The notes under the pieces are model-generated. The model ran no database searches. It was given only the letters and a program-made list of their open reading frames with translations, and was not told the DNA's origin. A stretch of DNA of 38,481 bases from Clostridia bacterium (lineage in GTDB: Bacteria; Bacillota; Clostridia; Oscillospirales; CAG-272), in the NCBI GenBank assembly GCA_017412675.1, contig JAFPWV010000167.1, forward strand, positions 1-38,481, written 5' to 3'. This document shows positions 24,494 through 32,868 of this stretch, in pieces. How positions within the stretch are numbered: position 1 is the stretch's first letter; every line of letters begins with the position of its first letter. Position numbers and translations under genes: made by a program.

Positions 24494-26845
24494 TCAATGA
24501 TTTTCCGCGAGCCAGATCGACATGCGGGACTGGATCTTTCCGGCGCAGTCCGCCGCACTCCCCACGCCGCCGAGGAAGGAGGAGATCTCCTCGCGGATGA
24601 TGGAAGAGACCTCATACGGAAGCTCCTCGTAAGCGGGAGCGACCGGCGCGTCGAGGAAGGCGCGGACCCGTGCGATCTGCTCCTCGTCCGGCGGCTGTGC
24701 CTCGTATGTGCCGTATTGGTCGATCAGTCCCATCATTTTCATCGTCTGATCGATCTGGCTGCGCGCTTCTTCAAATTCATCCGGTTTGTAGAGGATCATC
24801 ATATCCCATCTTCCGGACGAGAAGTGCAGCATCAGGTGATCCCGCATGGACTGTGCTTCTTCGTCATAGATGGATTTCAGCGAGGATTTGCCGACCCCGT
24901 ACATCCACACCTGTTCGTTTGGGGAGCGGAAGGTCGTGCGGATGAATTCCCAAGAGAGATCCGGATGCGCGGAGGTCTTCATGATGACGAAGGTGTGTTC
25001 CGCGCTGAGAAGCGCTCGGTGCAGCGGATCCTCGGACGGATATCCGACGATCACATAATCCGGGTCGTTGAAGACGGATTCAAAATACAGCGGGTCCGAT
25101 TCGTCGGCTGATTCCCGGACCAGGGCGACCTTCCCCTCGAGATAGTAGCGCTGCGGATTCATGCTCGGGAGCAGGCGGCGTACTTCTTTTTCCTCCGGAA
25201 GGGAAGCGAGGAACTCGAGGTAGCGGACATAGAGCGGCGCATCGAACGAACAAGTCCCGGCATCGCGGTCGATGAACTGCTCGTCGACCGTCGGGATCGG
25301 ATACTTTCCGCGGGAGGCATTGGTCGTGAGGACCTGGCCCTCGGGCAGGCTCGCCGCGAAGTCGAAGAAGGTCCCGAGATCCCATCCGGCCTCATCGGCA
25401 TATCCGCGCAGAAGGGAGGAGGTCGAGAAGAAGGTCATCTTGGAGAAATAAGGCGCGATGCCCCAGATACCGCCGTCCCTGCCCCGGAAATAGGAGAGGA
25501 CGGAGCCGAAGAGGTTTTCTTCGTTCACCGTGTCGTCTGCGGCGAGATAGGGCGTCAGGTCGACGGTCAGGCCCTTGTCGCGCAGCGTGCGGATCGAGAC
25601 CGAGCTGTCGTAGCCGTAGACCATGTCCGGCGCGACGATCCCGTTCAAAATGTCGATCATCAGCTTCTGCTGCGCGTCCGTGTCGTAGATCGAATAGTCG
25701 AGGAGGGAGACCTCCGTCCCCGGGTGGTCGCGGTTGAAGCGCACGATCTCCGCCTTGATGTTGTCGTCCATCTGTCCGGCATAAGCCAGCTGGAGCTTGA
25801 CCGTTTCCGCGGGGATCTCTTCCTCCGACGGGCGGTACAGGGTCGGCAGGCAATAGCTCTGGCCGTCCTTCTGCACGATGGAATAGAAGAGGAGCGTGTC
25901 CGAGGCGATGACGTGCAAAAACTCGTCGTGTTCTCCGCTGGCTGAGATGCCGCCGAGCGAACGGATGATCCCCGACGCGATGAAGTTCATGACGGATTCC
26001 GCCGTCCGGGCGCCGTCCTCCCCCGTCACGAGCCGGGACACGCCGTCCGCGGTGTCGAAGTAGAGGGTCCCGTCCGCGGTGAAAGAGATGTTCCGCGTGC
26101 CGGAGTCGAGGGAGATGGCCTCGTCATAGGAGCCGGTTTCCCGGTTCAGCTTCGCCGCGCCCCATCCGATATCGAGCCCGTAATTGGTGCACGCCCAGAC
26201 CGCCCCGTCCGGATCGACGGCCATCGAGCTGATCCAGGTGCCCGCGCGTACCCGGCAGACCGATTGCAGATCCGCGCCGTACGCGTAGGTGTCGCCGTTC
26301 GAGGTCATCCAGACCGTGCCGTCCCCGGCGACCGCCATGACCGAGGGAGACCATTCCGGGGGCATCTCCGGGAGGGAATCGAGCGCGGTGTCGAGCAGGA
26401 GCGATCCGTCGGTGAGGCTCATGCGCGCAAGGCGGTACGTCCGCTTATCCCCGACCCAGCCGAGGACGTACCAGAACGATTCCCCGTCGAACGCGGAGGC
26501 GGCAAGATAGTCCGCGTCCCCGAAGGGGATCTCCATGGCCGAGAGGAGCGCGCCGTCCGCCGAAAAGCGGAAGAGCGAGCAATCGGCGCTGCCGGCGGCT
26601 GTGTTCAGCTTCTGCGCCGCGAGCAGGAATTCGCCGGAGGCGTTCCGATACGCGCCGCCCATGATGATGAGGGAATAGCCCTCCGGGAGCGCGGCGGGAG
26701 CGGCGGCAAAGCGTTCGCCGGCACTCGCGGTCCTGACGGACAAAATCTCCTCCGCGCCGTGGGTCGGGGTGGCGTTTTCGGATTTTTGGCAGGCGAAGAG
26801 CGTCAGAGCCAGAAGAAGGACGAGTATGAGCGAAATCCGTTTCAT
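24494..26845 (-). CDS. Lipoprotein fusing a beta-propeller to a solute-binding domain
   Basis: A 783-residue lipoprotein with signal MKRISLILVLLLALTLFAC. Residues ~50-330 look like a multi-bladed propeller: repeats such as YSLIIMGGAY, SLFRFSADGALLSAMEIPFG, SVMAVAGDGTVWMTSNG, SSMAVDPDGAVWACTNYG and NISFTADGTLYFDTADG fit one blade each. From about 345 (ETVKLQLAYAGQMDDNIKAEI) it continues as a type 1 solute-binding protein with FNRDHPGTEVSLLDYS, APDMVYGYDSS, YFRGRDGGIWGIAPYFSKM and a C-terminal region. AAAGGCAGG precedes the ATG. It is a single-gene unit with its own consensus promoter and no adjacent transport genes. The ligand is unknown; the propeller may bind glycan or another protein. Confidence 0.82.
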   Translation of the reverse strand: MKRISLILVLLLALTLFACQKSENATPTHGAEEILSVRTASAGERFAAAPAALPEGYSLIIMGGAYRNASGEFLLAAQKLNTAAGSADCSLFRFSADGALLSAMEIPFGDADYLAASAFDGESFWYVLGWVGDKRTYRLARMSLTDGSLLLDTALDSLPEMPPEWSPSVMAVAGDGTVWMTSNGDTYAYGADLQSVCRVRAGTWISSMAVDPDGAVWACTNYGLDIGWGAAKLNRETGSYDEAISLDSGTRNISFTADGTLYFDTADGVSRLVTGEDGARTAESVMNFIASGIIRSLGGISASGEHDEFLHVIASDTLLFYSIVQKDGQSYCLPTLYRPSEEEIPAETVKLQLAYAGQMDDNIKAEIVRFNRDHPGTEVSLLDYSIYDTDAQQKLMIDILNGIVAPDMVYGYDSSVSIRTLRDKGLTVDLTPYLAADDTVNEENLFGSVLSYFRGRDGGIWGIAPYFSKMTFFSTSSLLRGYADEAGWDLGTFFDFAASLPEGQVLTTNASRGKYPIPTVDEQFIDRDAGTCSFDAPLYVRYLEFLASLPEEKEVRRLLPSMNPQRYYLEGKVALVRESADESDPLYFESVFNDPDYVIVGYPSEDPLHRALLSAEHTFVIMKTSAHPDLSWEFIRTTFRSPNEQVWMYGVGKSSLKSIYDEEAQSMRDHLMLHFSSGRWDMMILYKPDEFEEARSQIDQTMKMMGLIDQYGTYEAQPPDEEQIARVRAFLDAPVAPAYEELPYEVSSIIREEISSFLGGVGSAADCAGKIQSRMSIWLAENH

Positions 26846-26877
26846 GGGAATCCTGCCTTTCGGATCGGTATGATTCC

Positions 26878-26906
26878 ATTATACAGGATCACAGGGAATC
26901 TGTCAA
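26878..26906 (-). promoter_or_regulatory. Consensus promoter of the propeller-SBP gene
   Basis: On the minus strand a perfect TTGACA (plus 26901-26906) and TATAAT (plus 26878-26883) are separated by 17 bp. The -35 is one arm of a 14-bp inverted repeat (TGTCAA-GA-TTGACA, 26901-26914), a possible operator. Confidence 0.85.
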
Positions 26907-26961
26907 GATTGACAATCACAAATTATCGAGCTCCATCCCGGAAGAAAAACGCCTCCCCCGC

Positions 26962-26990
26962 TTGCAAGGAGGACGCGGATGGTGTATAAT
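26962..26990 (+). promoter_or_regulatory. Promoter of the M29 peptidase-esterase unit
   Basis: TTGCAA (26962-26967) and TATAAT (26985-26990) with a 17-bp spacer; the start codon is 36 nt downstream of the -10. Confidence 0.8.
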
Positions 26991-27025
26991 AAAGAAAAAA
27001 CAACCCACATCGGAAAGGCAGGATC

Positions 27026-28249
27026 ATGAAAAAGACAGTTCTTCGGAAATACGCGCGGCTCATCGCGGAAGCGGGCGTCAACGTCCGTCCCGGACAGGAG
27101 GTCTTCATCGTGGCGGGCCTCGATCAGCCCGAATTCGTGAAGATGCTCGCGGAGGAATGCTACAAGCTCGGCGCGGCGCGCGTCACGGTCGACTGGGACT
27201 ATCAGCCCCTCTCGAAGGTGGACAACAAATACTGCACGGTCGAGACCCTCGGCTCCCTGACGGGCTATCAGAAGGCGCGGTGGGAATACTACGTCGAGAA
27301 GATCCCCTGCCGCATCTATCTCGATTCCGACGACCCGGACGGCCTCAGGGGCATCGATCAGGACAAGATGCTCCGCGCCCAGCAGATGCGCTATCCGCTC
27401 ATCAAGGGCTACCGCGACGCGCTCGAAAACAAGTATCAGTGGTGCATCGCCGCGGTTCCCGGTCCGGCATGGGCGAAGAAGCTCTTCCCGGATCTGACGA
27501 AGCATCAGGCGATGGAGAAGCTCTGGGAGGCGATCCTCTCGACGAGCCGCGTGACGGACGATCCGGTCGCCGCCTGGAAGGAACACAACGACGATCTGCA
27601 CGCCCGGTGCGCCTATCTCAACAGCCTCGGCATCGACAAGCTGCACTACACCTCCTCGAACGGCACGGACTTCACCGTCGGCATGATCCCCGAGGCGGAG
27701 TTCAAGGGCGGCGGCGACACCAGCCTGCAGGGGATCTTCTTCAACCCGAACATCCCGACCGAGGAGTGCTTCATCTCCCCGATGCGCGGGCAGGCGGAGG
27801 GGATCGTGTTCGCTTCCATGCCGCTCAGCCGCGACGGCCAGCTCATCGAGGACTTCTGGATCCGCTTCCGGGAGGGCCGTGCGGTCGAATGGCACGCGGA
27901 AAAGAACGAGCAGCTCCTCACCAACATCATCACTGCGGACGAAGGCGCGGCCTGCCTCGGCGAATGCGCGCTCGTCCCGTTCGATTCCCCGATCCGGCAG
28001 ACCGGGCTGCTCTTCTATAACACCCTGTTCGACGAGAACGCCGCCTGCCACCTCGCGCTCGGCATGGGCTTCGCCGATTCGATCCGGGACTTCGAGCACA
28101 AGACCCTCGAGGAGTGCCGCGCGCTCGGCGTCAACGATTCGATGATCCACGTCGATTTCATGATCGGCACGGCGGATCTCTCGATCGATGCCGTGACGCG
28201 CGCCGGAGAGGTCGTCCCCATCTTCCGGGACGGCAGCTGGGCGTTCTGA
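27026..28249 (+). CDS. M29-family metallo-aminopeptidase
   Basis: A 407-residue cytoplasmic aminopeptidase of family M29 (AmpS/aminopeptidase T type). It starts LRKYARLIAEAGVNVRPGQEVFI, as the family does, and carries NIPTEECFISPMRGQAEG with the metal-binding Glu residues, AACLGECALVPFDSPI, LFDENAACHLALGMGF, and NDSMIHVDFMIGTADL with ligand His and Asp. The family removes N-terminal residues from peptides using two divalent metal ions. AAAGGCAGGATC precedes the ATG. It is followed 19 nt later by a lipoprotein esterase and shares its promoter. It has no clear tie to glycan use and may be general peptide turnover. Confidence 0.9.
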   Translation: MKKTVLRKYARLIAEAGVNVRPGQEVFIVAGLDQPEFVKMLAEECYKLGAARVTVDWDYQPLSKVDNKYCTVETLGSLTGYQKARWEYYVEKIPCRIYLDSDDPDGLRGIDQDKMLRAQQMRYPLIKGYRDALENKYQWCIAAVPGPAWAKKLFPDLTKHQAMEKLWEAILSTSRVTDDPVAAWKEHNDDLHARCAYLNSLGIDKLHYTSSNGTDFTVGMIPEAEFKGGGDTSLQGIFFNPNIPTEECFISPMRGQAEGIVFASMPLSRDGQLIEDFWIRFREGRAVEWHAEKNEQLLTNIITADEGAACLGECALVPFDSPIRQTGLLFYNTLFDENAACHLALGMGFADSIRDFEHKTLEECRALGVNDSMIHVDFMIGTADLSIDAVTRAGEVVPIFRDGSWAF

Positions 28250-28268
28250 GACGGAGAGGGGGACCGGC

Positions 28269-29648
28269 ATGAAAAAACGAATGGCGGCAGCGCTTCTTGC
28301 CGTGATCTGCCTTTTCTCGGGCGGATGCGGCAGGGGGAGCGCGGCGGAAGAGGAAAGTGCCCCGGACGCGGCAGAGACAGCCGGACGGACGGAGGCGAAC
28401 GAAACGGAAGGAGACATGGATATGGTGATCGGCGAAACTGTCCCGGATCCGGCTGAAATGACGACCGTGGACCGCGCGGCCTATCTCGAGGGGAAGCTCT
28501 GGGAAGAATACAGCCGCGAACAGCGTCAGGATGAGAAGAGGATCGCAGAGGACAAGGCGAAATCCATCTCCCTCGGCGGCGTCACGATGAAATACGGCAT
28601 GAAGATCGTCGGCGATCCGGATGAAAACGGCCTGTATTCACTTTACATCGCGCTGCACGGCGGCGGATCAGACGAGACCGGACGGATCAACGACGACCAG
28701 TGGCGGCAGATGGCGACCTACTACCTCGGCGGCGTGAAGAGCGGCGTTTATGTCAACCCGCGCGCCGTGCGGGACACCTGGGACTGCCACTCCAACCCGG
28801 AATCCTACCCGATCTATGACAGACTCATCGAAAACATGATCCTGTTCCGCGCCGTGGATCCGAACCGGGTCTATATCCTCGGCTTCTCGGCGGGCGGCGA
28901 CGGCGTCTATCAGATCACCCCGCGCATGGCGGACCGGTTCGCAGCTGCCAACATGTCGGCGGGACACCCGAACGGCGTTCAGCTCGACAGCCTGTACGAC
29001 ATGCCGATCCAGCTTCAGGTCGGGATCGAGGACGCGGCCTACAACCGGAACAAGGTCACGGCGCAGTACGGGATCCTGCTCGACAAGCTGCACGACAAAT
29101 ACGGCGGCGGATACGTTCACCGCACGAACATCCACATCGGACACGCGCACAATTTCGCGGATTACGACGACCGGGAGCATGAGATCGTCGACGACGTGAG
29201 GACGTTCTTCCGCAACGGGCAATACGAGAGCGTCAAGTCCGTGACGAGCGCCCTCCGCTTCCTCGACGAATTTGTTCGCGATCCGCTGCCCGATACGGTC
29301 GTGTGGAACCTCGGCGTCCGCGCGTCGAAGCGGGAGGTCGACAGCTTTTACTGGCTGTCCGCGCCGCAGAAGGTGACGAAGGGGATCATCACGGCACGCG
29401 CCGACCGGGAGGCCAACCGGATCGAGATCAAGACCGACGGGAACGTCGACGGCGATTTCTCGATCCTCCTCTCCGCGCGGATGTTCGATTTCGACCGGCC
29501 CGTCACCATCGTGATCGACGACCAGACATACGAATATATGCCGCAGATCCGCGAGGACGTCATGGAAGAGACGCTCGGCGAGCGCGGCGATCCTTCCTAC
29601 ATCTTTGAGGACCGCGTCTCCGTCTCCGAGCTCACGGCGGGGAACTGA
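28269..29648 (+). CDS. Surface lipoprotein esterase (PHB-depolymerase-like alpha/beta-hydrolase)
   Basis: A 459-residue lipoprotein with signal MKKRMAAALLAVICLFSGGC and an acidic linker to about residue 55. The hydrolase domain has SLYIALHGGGSDE (oxyanion region), ILGFSAGGDGVYQ with nucleophile Ser207, and HIGHAHNFADYDD with the catalytic histidine. The layout matches predicted polyhydroxybutyrate-depolymerase/feruloyl-esterase-like proteins, which in such anaerobes often deacylate plant polymers. The ~130 C-terminal residues add a beta-rich domain (GIITARADREANRIEIKT, RPVTIVIDDQTYEY). GAGAGGGGGA precedes the ATG. It is co-transcribed with the M29 gene. The substrate is unknown. Confidence 0.8.
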   Translation: MKKRMAAALLAVICLFSGGCGRGSAAEEESAPDAAETAGRTEANETEGDMDMVIGETVPDPAEMTTVDRAAYLEGKLWEEYSREQRQDEKRIAEDKAKSISLGGVTMKYGMKIVGDPDENGLYSLYIALHGGGSDETGRINDDQWRQMATYYLGGVKSGVYVNPRAVRDTWDCHSNPESYPIYDRLIENMILFRAVDPNRVYILGFSAGGDGVYQITPRMADRFAAANMSAGHPNGVQLDSLYDMPIQLQVGIEDAAYNRNKVTAQYGILLDKLHDKYGGGYVHRTNIHIGHAHNFADYDDREHEIVDDVRTFFRNGQYESVKSVTSALRFLDEFVRDPLPDTVVWNLGVRASKREVDSFYWLSAPQKVTKGIITARADREANRIEIKTDGNVDGDFSILLSARMFDFDRPVTIVIDDQTYEYMPQIREDVMEETLGERGDPSYIFEDRVSVSELTAGN

Positions 29649-29660
29649 TCCCGGAACAGA

Positions 29661-29704
29661 AAATGAGCGGGTATGTCCGTTTTGGGGACGTACCCGCTGT
29701 TTTG
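29661..29704. terminator. Bidirectional terminator between esterase and phosphatase genes
   Basis: AGCGGGTATGTCC (29666-29678) pairs with GGACGTACCCGCT (29686-29698), 13 bp with one G-T type mismatch, flanked by AAAA and TTTT. Convergent genes meet here. Confidence 0.85.
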
Positions 29705-29731
29705 ATGGAAAATCGTCTTGTTTTTACCCCG

Positions 29732-30505
29732 TCAGATCGCGAGCGGGGTGCCTTCCCAGTCGGGATCGGGCGCGACGCCGAGGAGGGAGGTGATCGTCGG
29801 CGCGATGTCGATGATGTTCCCGCCGGGCAGCTCGCGCGATTCGCCGCCCCGCTTCCAGCACAGGATCGGGATCGTCATGTCCTCGGGCATGTCCGTGCCG
29901 TGCGAGCGTCCGTGGCCGCCGTGATCGGCCGTCAGAATGACCGTGTAGTCGTCGGGGATGACCTCGCACACCCGGCGGATCTGATCGAAGGAGCCGGAGA
30001 CTGCGCGCAGGTATTCGTCGCCCATCCAGCCGTACCCGTGGCCTGCCTCGTCCGTCCAGCCGAGATAGAGGAACGCGAAGTCCGGCCGGTCGTTGAGGAG
30101 ATAGTCGACGGCGAGATCCGTCGTCCGGGCGTTGGCTTTCTCGTAGGTGTACGCATGGCCGGAGACAAACGCCGCATAGGCCAGCGAATCCGGGCGGGAG
30201 AGGTCCTTCAGCTCCTCCCAGTTGTAGAAGAAGGCGCATCTCTTCCCGGCCGCCTTGAGCACCTCGCACAGCCCCCGGACCGGGCGGACCTGCGGCACAT
30301 AGGTGTTTGTCAGGATGCCGTGGCGTTCCGGCGTGACGCTGTGGAAGAGGGACATGTGGCAGGGCAGGGTGACGGACGGCATCACCGTCTGGGCGGAGAG
30401 CGTATAGCGGCTGTGCGCGAGCATTTCACCGACGAACGGATTGCCGCAGGCGGAGAGGGAGTCGGGACGCATCCCGTCGACGAGGATGAGCAGAACTGGA
30501 TTCAT
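29732..30505 (-). CDS. Alkaline-phosphatase-superfamily phosphodiesterase/pyrophosphatase
   Basis: A 257-residue soluble enzyme of the type I phosphodiesterase/nucleotide pyrophosphatase group. Metal and catalytic residues are visible: LVDGMRPD (Asp10), MPSVTLPCH with nucleophile Thr46 where NPP enzymes have T-x-P-x-H, GWTDEAGHGYGW (Asp and His), TADHGGHG (Asp, His) and a following SHGTDMPED His. The family cleaves phosphodiesters, pyrophosphates or phosphomonoesters; the substrate is unknown. No signal peptide. It lies 36 nt after the metallophosphoesterase lipoprotein with no promoter or terminator between, so they are probably one unit. AAAGGAG is 9 nt upstream of the ATG. Confidence 0.86.
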   Translation of the reverse strand: MNPVLLILVDGMRPDSLSACGNPFVGEMLAHSRYTLSAQTVMPSVTLPCHMSLFHSVTPERHGILTNTYVPQVRPVRGLCEVLKAAGKRCAFFYNWEELKDLSRPDSLAYAAFVSGHAYTYEKANARTTDLAVDYLLNDRPDFAFLYLGWTDEAGHGYGWMGDEYLRAVSGSFDQIRRVCEVIPDDYTVILTADHGGHGRSHGTDMPEDMTIPILCWKRGGESRELPGGNIIDIAPTITSLLGVAPDPDWEGTPLAI

Positions 30506-30541
30506 GGCATGAAACTCCTTTCGATGCGAATGGATTGTATT

Positions 30542-32719
30542 TTACGGCGCGATCTCCTCGAAGACCCGATAGTCGTCGACCAGCGCGATCTCGTCGAGGT
30601 AGAAGGGTTTTGAGAGCATGTCGTCGGAGGCGAGGTCGAAGTACATATACACCGCCTTGATCGAGCGGGAATCAAAGGTCGAACCGGACCCGGTCCGCTC
30701 CGCGAAATCCGCCGTCGGGAACGCGAGCCAGCCCTTGAAGTCCTCGACCGAGGAGGACTGCGCCGCGCCGAAGCATCCGTCCGTGCCGTGGTACATTGTC
30801 TTCCATTCCGTCGCGCCTTCCGCCAGACAGTAGAACGGCAGATCGGTGCGCCCGTCGATGTCGTCGGTGGAATAGAGCTCGTCGTACTTGGTCACGAATC
30901 CGAAGCACGCCTTGCGGAAGTCGATGCCCGTGAAGTCGACCCAGACCCGGAGATAGCGGGCGCTCGGGTAGTCCTGCGGGATGTGGTTGACGGCGTCCGC
31001 GAAGAGGTAGAGTCCGCGGTTGCTGTGGCTCGAGGCCTTCACGGTCACCGCGCCCGCCTTCGAGCCCCGGTAGCCGTGTCCGTCTTCGATCGAGAGCACC
31101 GTATCGCGGATGGTGCCCGCACCGTTCCATTCGCCCGCGAAGTAGTCGCCGTTCGCTTCGCCGCTGAACACGCCGTTGTCCGTGGACCGGCGGAGCCGCT
31201 TATAGCTCTCGAAATCGGTGAAGGTCCCGACGTAGGTCACCGGATTGTCCGTTTCGTAGGGGACGATCACGCTGGCGGGCGTCTCGAAGGAGGTCCGGAT
31301 CGGCTCGCCCTCCACGCCCCACGCGTTGACGGGATAGACCGATACCGTATAGGTTTTGCCGTCGTGCAGGGCCTTGACCTGACAGGAAACCGTCTCTGGC
31401 ATCGGTTCGAAATAGTATTCCGAGAAATACTTGACTTCTTTCCGGTGACCGTCCGTCTCCGCGACGAGCCGGTAGCTGTAGATGCACTGGTCGTCCTTCG
31501 CCTGCGGGACCGTGACCGTCACGGAGCTCTCCGTGATCTTCTCGAGGGTGATCTCGCTGCCCTCCTCGAAATACGGGGCCGACGCCGTCTCTCCGCGCGC
31601 GGGGGTATAAAGGAAGGTTGACGGATCGGACGGCTTTTCGATCCAGTAGTACAGCTGCGCCGCGGGATCGTCGGTGTTCGACGGCGTCTTGAAGAAATCG
31701 TCCGTCAGGATGTTGAAGGGCTGGATGAGGACCCGTCCTTCGGCGTCCGCTTCGACGATGTAATACTGCGCGGCGTTTTCCTTCCCGGGCGGGAGCGTTC
31801 CGCCGGTCATGCCGCGCTCCATCTCGAAGTAGTAAAGCGTGCCGGTGTTGAGGAAGGTGCACTCCTCCTGCCAGATCGAGAGCGGGTTGTTCATCGGACC
31901 GTGGGAGTCGCCGGAGAAGTCGATGACCTGCGGGTACGCGCCGTACGCCTTGCGCAGCGTGGGGTAGTCCGGGGTGTACCACGAGCGGCTGACATAAACC
32001 GTGTCCTTGATGTGGTGATGCTGGAAGGTGAAGATCGGCATCCCGGGGGCATCCTCCGCCGCAGCCTTCAATTCTTCCTTCAGCCACCGGATCTGGGCCG
32101 CCGGGTAATTGTTCGTGTTGCGCGGGGAGACGCCGATGATGTGGAAGCCGTTGATGACGACGTGGGGATCGAGCGTGTCGTTCATGCATGCGCGGTACAC
32201 GTCCGGGCCGCCGCCGATCCATTCGTGGTTGCCCATCGTGGTGATGAGCTGTGTTTCCGGGCGGATGTGCTTCCGGACGATCGTGTTCAGCGCCTTGAAT
32301 TCCGATTCATACCCGGTGTTGGTGATGTCGCCCGCCATGAGCACCGCGTCGAGGGTCTGGTACGTCGGATGGGCGTCGGCGTAGCGGTAGGCGGTATCGA
32401 AGAGCTTGCCGAGGCGCACGGCGCGTTCGTTCGTCGTGTCGGTGATGTGGGTGTCAGAGCAGACCGCCAGCCGGATCACCGGGACGAAGCCGTCGCGGAC
32501 ATCGGCGGGCGCCGCCTCGGTCTCGGGCGCTTCGGTTTCGGGCGGGACCGTCTCGTCGGGGACTGTTTCGGCGGGAAGCGCGTGCGATCCTTCCGCGGCA
32601 TCCGGGTTTTCAGCCGGTGTCGGATCGGTCCGCCGACAGGCCGCGCAGACCATCGTCAGGCTGAGCAGAACGAGCGCGAAGCGGAAGACGCGGCGGAGAT
32701 GGGGGGAATGGCGTGACAT
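30542..32719 (-). CDS. Metallophosphoesterase lipoprotein with C-terminal shared module
   Basis: A 725-residue lipoprotein. MSRHSPHLRRVFRFALVL leads to the lipobox MVCAAC, then a Pro/Glu/Ala linker. The calcineurin-like phosphoesterase domain (about 75-340) has LAVCSDTHITD, LMAGDITN, TMGNHEW, FQHHHIKD and FSGDSHGPM, so all metal-ligand blocks are present. Residues ~375-480 look like a fibronectin-III-type domain (SSVTVTV, GKTYTVSVYPVNAWG). From about 502 (TDFESYKRL) to the end lies a module also found in the next two exported proteins. ATG 32719 is chosen over upstream starts because GTGAGG precedes it. It probably hydrolyses extracellular phosphoesters, for example on surface glycans or nucleotides; the substrate is not determinable. 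Confidence 0.85.
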   Translation of the reverse strand: MSRHSPHLRRVFRFALVLLSLTMVCAACRRTDPTPAENPDAAEGSHALPAETVPDETVPPETEAPETEAAPADVRDGFVPVIRLAVCSDTHITDTTNERAVRLGKLFDTAYRYADAHPTYQTLDAVLMAGDITNTGYESEFKALNTIVRKHIRPETQLITTMGNHEWIGGGPDVYRACMNDTLDPHVVINGFHIIGVSPRNTNNYPAAQIRWLKEELKAAAEDAPGMPIFTFQHHHIKDTVYVSRSWYTPDYPTLRKAYGAYPQVIDFSGDSHGPMNNPLSIWQEECTFLNTGTLYYFEMERGMTGGTLPPGKENAAQYYIVEADAEGRVLIQPFNILTDDFFKTPSNTDDPAAQLYYWIEKPSDPSTFLYTPARGETASAPYFEEGSEITLEKITESSVTVTVPQAKDDQCIYSYRLVAETDGHRKEVKYFSEYYFEPMPETVSCQVKALHDGKTYTVSVYPVNAWGVEGEPIRTSFETPASVIVPYETDNPVTYVGTFTDFESYKRLRRSTDNGVFSGEANGDYFAGEWNGAGTIRDTVLSIEDGHGYRGSKAGAVTVKASSHSNRGLYLFADAVNHIPQDYPSARYLRVWVDFTGIDFRKACFGFVTKYDELYSTDDIDGRTDLPFYCLAEGATEWKTMYHGTDGCFGAAQSSSVEDFKGWLAFPTADFAERTGSGSTFDSRSIKAVYMYFDLASDDMLSKPFYLDEIALVDDYRVFEEIAP
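30548..31216 (-). other. Shared unrecognised module, copy 1 (C-terminal of MPE lipoprotein)
   Basis: Residues ~502-722. Conserved blocks are FESY at the start, EDGHGYRGSKA, GLYLFADA, SARYLRVWVDFTG, DFRKACFG, HGTDGCFG, FKGWLAFP and YLDEIALVDDYRVF. A beta-jelly-roll binding domain is likely from the DFE-type start and strand pattern, but I recognise no named family. Confidence 0.8.
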
Positions 32720-32756
32720 GGAATACCTCACGGATGCAAGTTTGTTTCTGTGTGTC

Positions 32757-32785
32757 ATTATACTCCATCGGCTCCTCCGCGTCAA
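32757..32785 (-). promoter_or_regulatory. Promoter of the MPE lipoprotein-phosphatase unit
   Basis: On the minus strand TTGACG (plus 32780-32785) and TATAAT (plus 32757-32762) are 17 bp apart. It is back to back with the plus-strand promoter at 32804. Confidence 0.8.
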
Positions 32786-32803
32786 GGCTTTTCTCGAATC
32801 CCA

Positions 32804-32833
32804 TTGACGCGCCCCGCACGGTTGTGCTATAAT
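32804..32833 (+). promoter_or_regulatory. Promoter of the second metallophosphoesterase gene
   Basis: TTGACG (32804-32809) and TATAAT (32828-32833), 18 bp apart. The two divergent -35 elements are only 18 bp apart, so the two related phosphoesterase genes may be co-regulated. Confidence 0.8.
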
Positions 32834-32868
32834 ACAGATGCAAATCCAAGCGCATCAGGAGGACCATC

